Below are positions 6,045 through 6,527 of a stretch of DNA of 6,527 bases, piece by piece (position 1 is the stretch's first letter; each line of letters opens with the position of its first letter). The notes under the pieces are model-generated. The model did not search any database and was not told the origin of the DNA. It saw only the letters and a program-made list of their open reading frames with translations. The position numbers and the translations under genes were made by a program. Source of the DNA: an uncultured Clostridia bacterium (GTDB lineage: Bacteria > Bacillota > Clostridia > Oscillospirales > Oscillospiraceae); contig CAMWSZ010000175.1 of NCBI GenBank assembly GCA_947177005.1, positions 1 to 6,527 on the forward strand, in the 5' to 3' direction.

Positions 6045-6527
6045 TTCAACTGCTCTCCGGCCGGATAGCGCTTTGCAGCATCCTTCGTACCATAGTATCC
6101 GTTGCAATAGTCGCAGGCCGTAATGGAATGGGCCTGCATCAATACCGTTAACTTTCGCCGTTTTTCTTCTGATGATACAGTTTGATCGAAGAGATCCAGA
6201 TAATCCTCACTCTGCAGAGGCACCTTTCCTAACTCCGTACCCCGAATGGAACGGCCACACCAGTGCATCTGTCCATTTCGGACGTACCAGGAGCCGCCCC
6301 GGCATACATGGGAGCAAGTGGAAAAAATTCTCTCGTTCTCCGTTTTGTTTCGGTGGTGAGGAACAAAATCTCCGTTATCCACCCAGCCGTCGCAGTATTG
6401 ATCTTCACCGTAGTATTTCAGATATTTGTGTGGAATGTGCTTTTCCTCCAGCATGTGAAGGTTTTTTTCCGCCACCTCCGGGCGAACCCCGTAATCCGAA
6501 CAGTGGACCATTGCCTGCCCCATATGC
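6038..6527 (-). CDS. Radical SAM protein, C-terminal part with SPASM/twitch-like Cys-rich tail (5' end outside window)
   Basis: Only the last ~162 codons are present. The frame is open through the right edge (a His codon precedes the first visible Met), so that Met is probably internal and the CxxxCxxC SAM-cluster domain lies outside the window. Counting from the visible Met, the early segment 'VHCSDYGVRPEVAEKN' resembles the last strands and helices of a radical SAM barrel. It is followed by a Cys-rich tail: C70-x3-C74, C89 in 'HWCGRS', then C137-x2-C140 in 'CDYCNGYYGT', and a closing 'KRYPAGEQ'. This spacing fits ligands of an auxiliary Fe-S cluster in SPASM/twitch-type radical SAM enzymes, and a similar ending occurs in family members I recall from glycan gene clusters. 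The substrate is unknown; a sugar, nucleotide-sugar or peptide is possible. The TGA stop overlaps the next gene's start by 7 bases, implying coupled translation. Family call fairly sure, function open. Confidence 0.72.
   Translation of the reverse strand, partial: HMGQAMVHCSDYGVRPEVAEKNLHMLEEKHIPHKYLKYYGEDQYCDGWVDNGDFVPHHRNKTENERIFSTCSHVCRGGSWYVRNGQMHWCGRSIRGTELGKVPLQSEDYLDLFDQTVSSEEKRRKLTVLMQAHSITACDYCNGYYGTKDAAKRYPAGEQLKC
6053..6058 (-). promoter_or_regulatory. Ribosome binding site deciding the phosphodiesterase start
   Basis: GGAGAG on the minus strand sits 8 bases before the ATG at 6042-6044. It lies inside the end of the radical SAM gene and supports this internal Met over the Met 63 bases further upstream. 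Confidence 0.7.

Larger units (their letters stand above)
70..6527 (-). other. Putative glycan-biosynthesis operon (six co-directional, tightly packed genes)
   Basis: All six genes lie on one strand with overlaps of 7, 8 and 4 bases and gaps of 14 and 21 bases. No room exists for internal terminators, and none is visible. This points to one transcript whose promoter lies beyond the right edge. The gene content (radical SAM enzyme, phosphodiesterase, two GT2 enzymes, SGNH-type protein, pyruvyl transferase) fits the variable, decorating part of a surface polysaccharide or protein-glycosylation locus. That it is one functional pathway is inference from linkage. Confidence 0.8.

Noticed and set aside
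6045..6107. Longer N-terminus for the phosphodiesterase starting at 6107
   Set aside because: The extra 21 residues lie within the radical SAM coding region and precede the family's first strand; the ATG at 6044 has a properly spaced GGAGAG.
1..6527. CRISPR arrays, insertion sequences, tRNA or rRNA genes
   Set aside because: No direct repeat arrays, transposase-like translations, terminal inverted repeats or RNA-like segments were seen; coding sequence fills nearly all of the window.

Overview
The window is one unbroken stretch of minus-strand coding sequence: six genes, read from the right edge to the left, with no intergenic gap longer than 21 bases. Moderate GC content, clear AGGAG-type ribosome binding sites and ATG starts suggest a Clostridia-type Firmicute (Bacillota), possibly a gut Oscillospiraceae or Lachnospiraceae relative. 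This is inferred from composition and from recalled relatives; no taxonomic marker gene is present.

In transcription order the genes are: (1) the C-terminal part of a radical SAM enzyme with a Cys-rich SPASM/twitch-like tail, cut by the right edge; (2) an alkaline-phosphatase-superfamily phosphodiesterase with an unexplained C-terminal domain; (3) a family 2 glycosyltransferase with a long helical C-terminal extension; (4) a second family 2 glycosyltransferase; (5) a two-domain protein with an N-terminal Rossmann-like module and a C-terminal SGNH-like (acyl-esterase/acyltransferase-type) domain; (6) a polysaccharide pyruvyl transferase family protein. Junctions are a 7-base overlap (1/2), a 14-base gap (2/3), an 8-base overlap (3/4), a 4-base ATGA overlap (4/5) and a 21-base gap (5/6). 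This is the pattern of a single translationally coupled operon, and no internal promoter or terminator is visible.

Together the genes look like part of a locus that builds and decorates a surface glycan or a glycoprotein glycan (for example capsule, exopolysaccharide, or flagellin/S-layer decoration). Two transferases would add sugars, the pyruvyl transferase homologue could add a ketal-linked pyruvate, the SGNH protein could add or remove an acyl group, and the radical SAM enzyme and the phosphodiesterase would carry out less usual chemistry on a sugar or nucleotide-activated precursor. None of the five complete proteins shows a signal peptide or membrane helix, so the work seems to take place in the cytoplasm. 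Flippase, polymerase and initiating transferase genes must lie outside the window, if they exist.

The last 69 bases at the left edge hold no recognisable gene, terminator or RNA. The best candidates for something little described are the phosphodiesterase with its extra domain and the Rossmann-SGNH protein.
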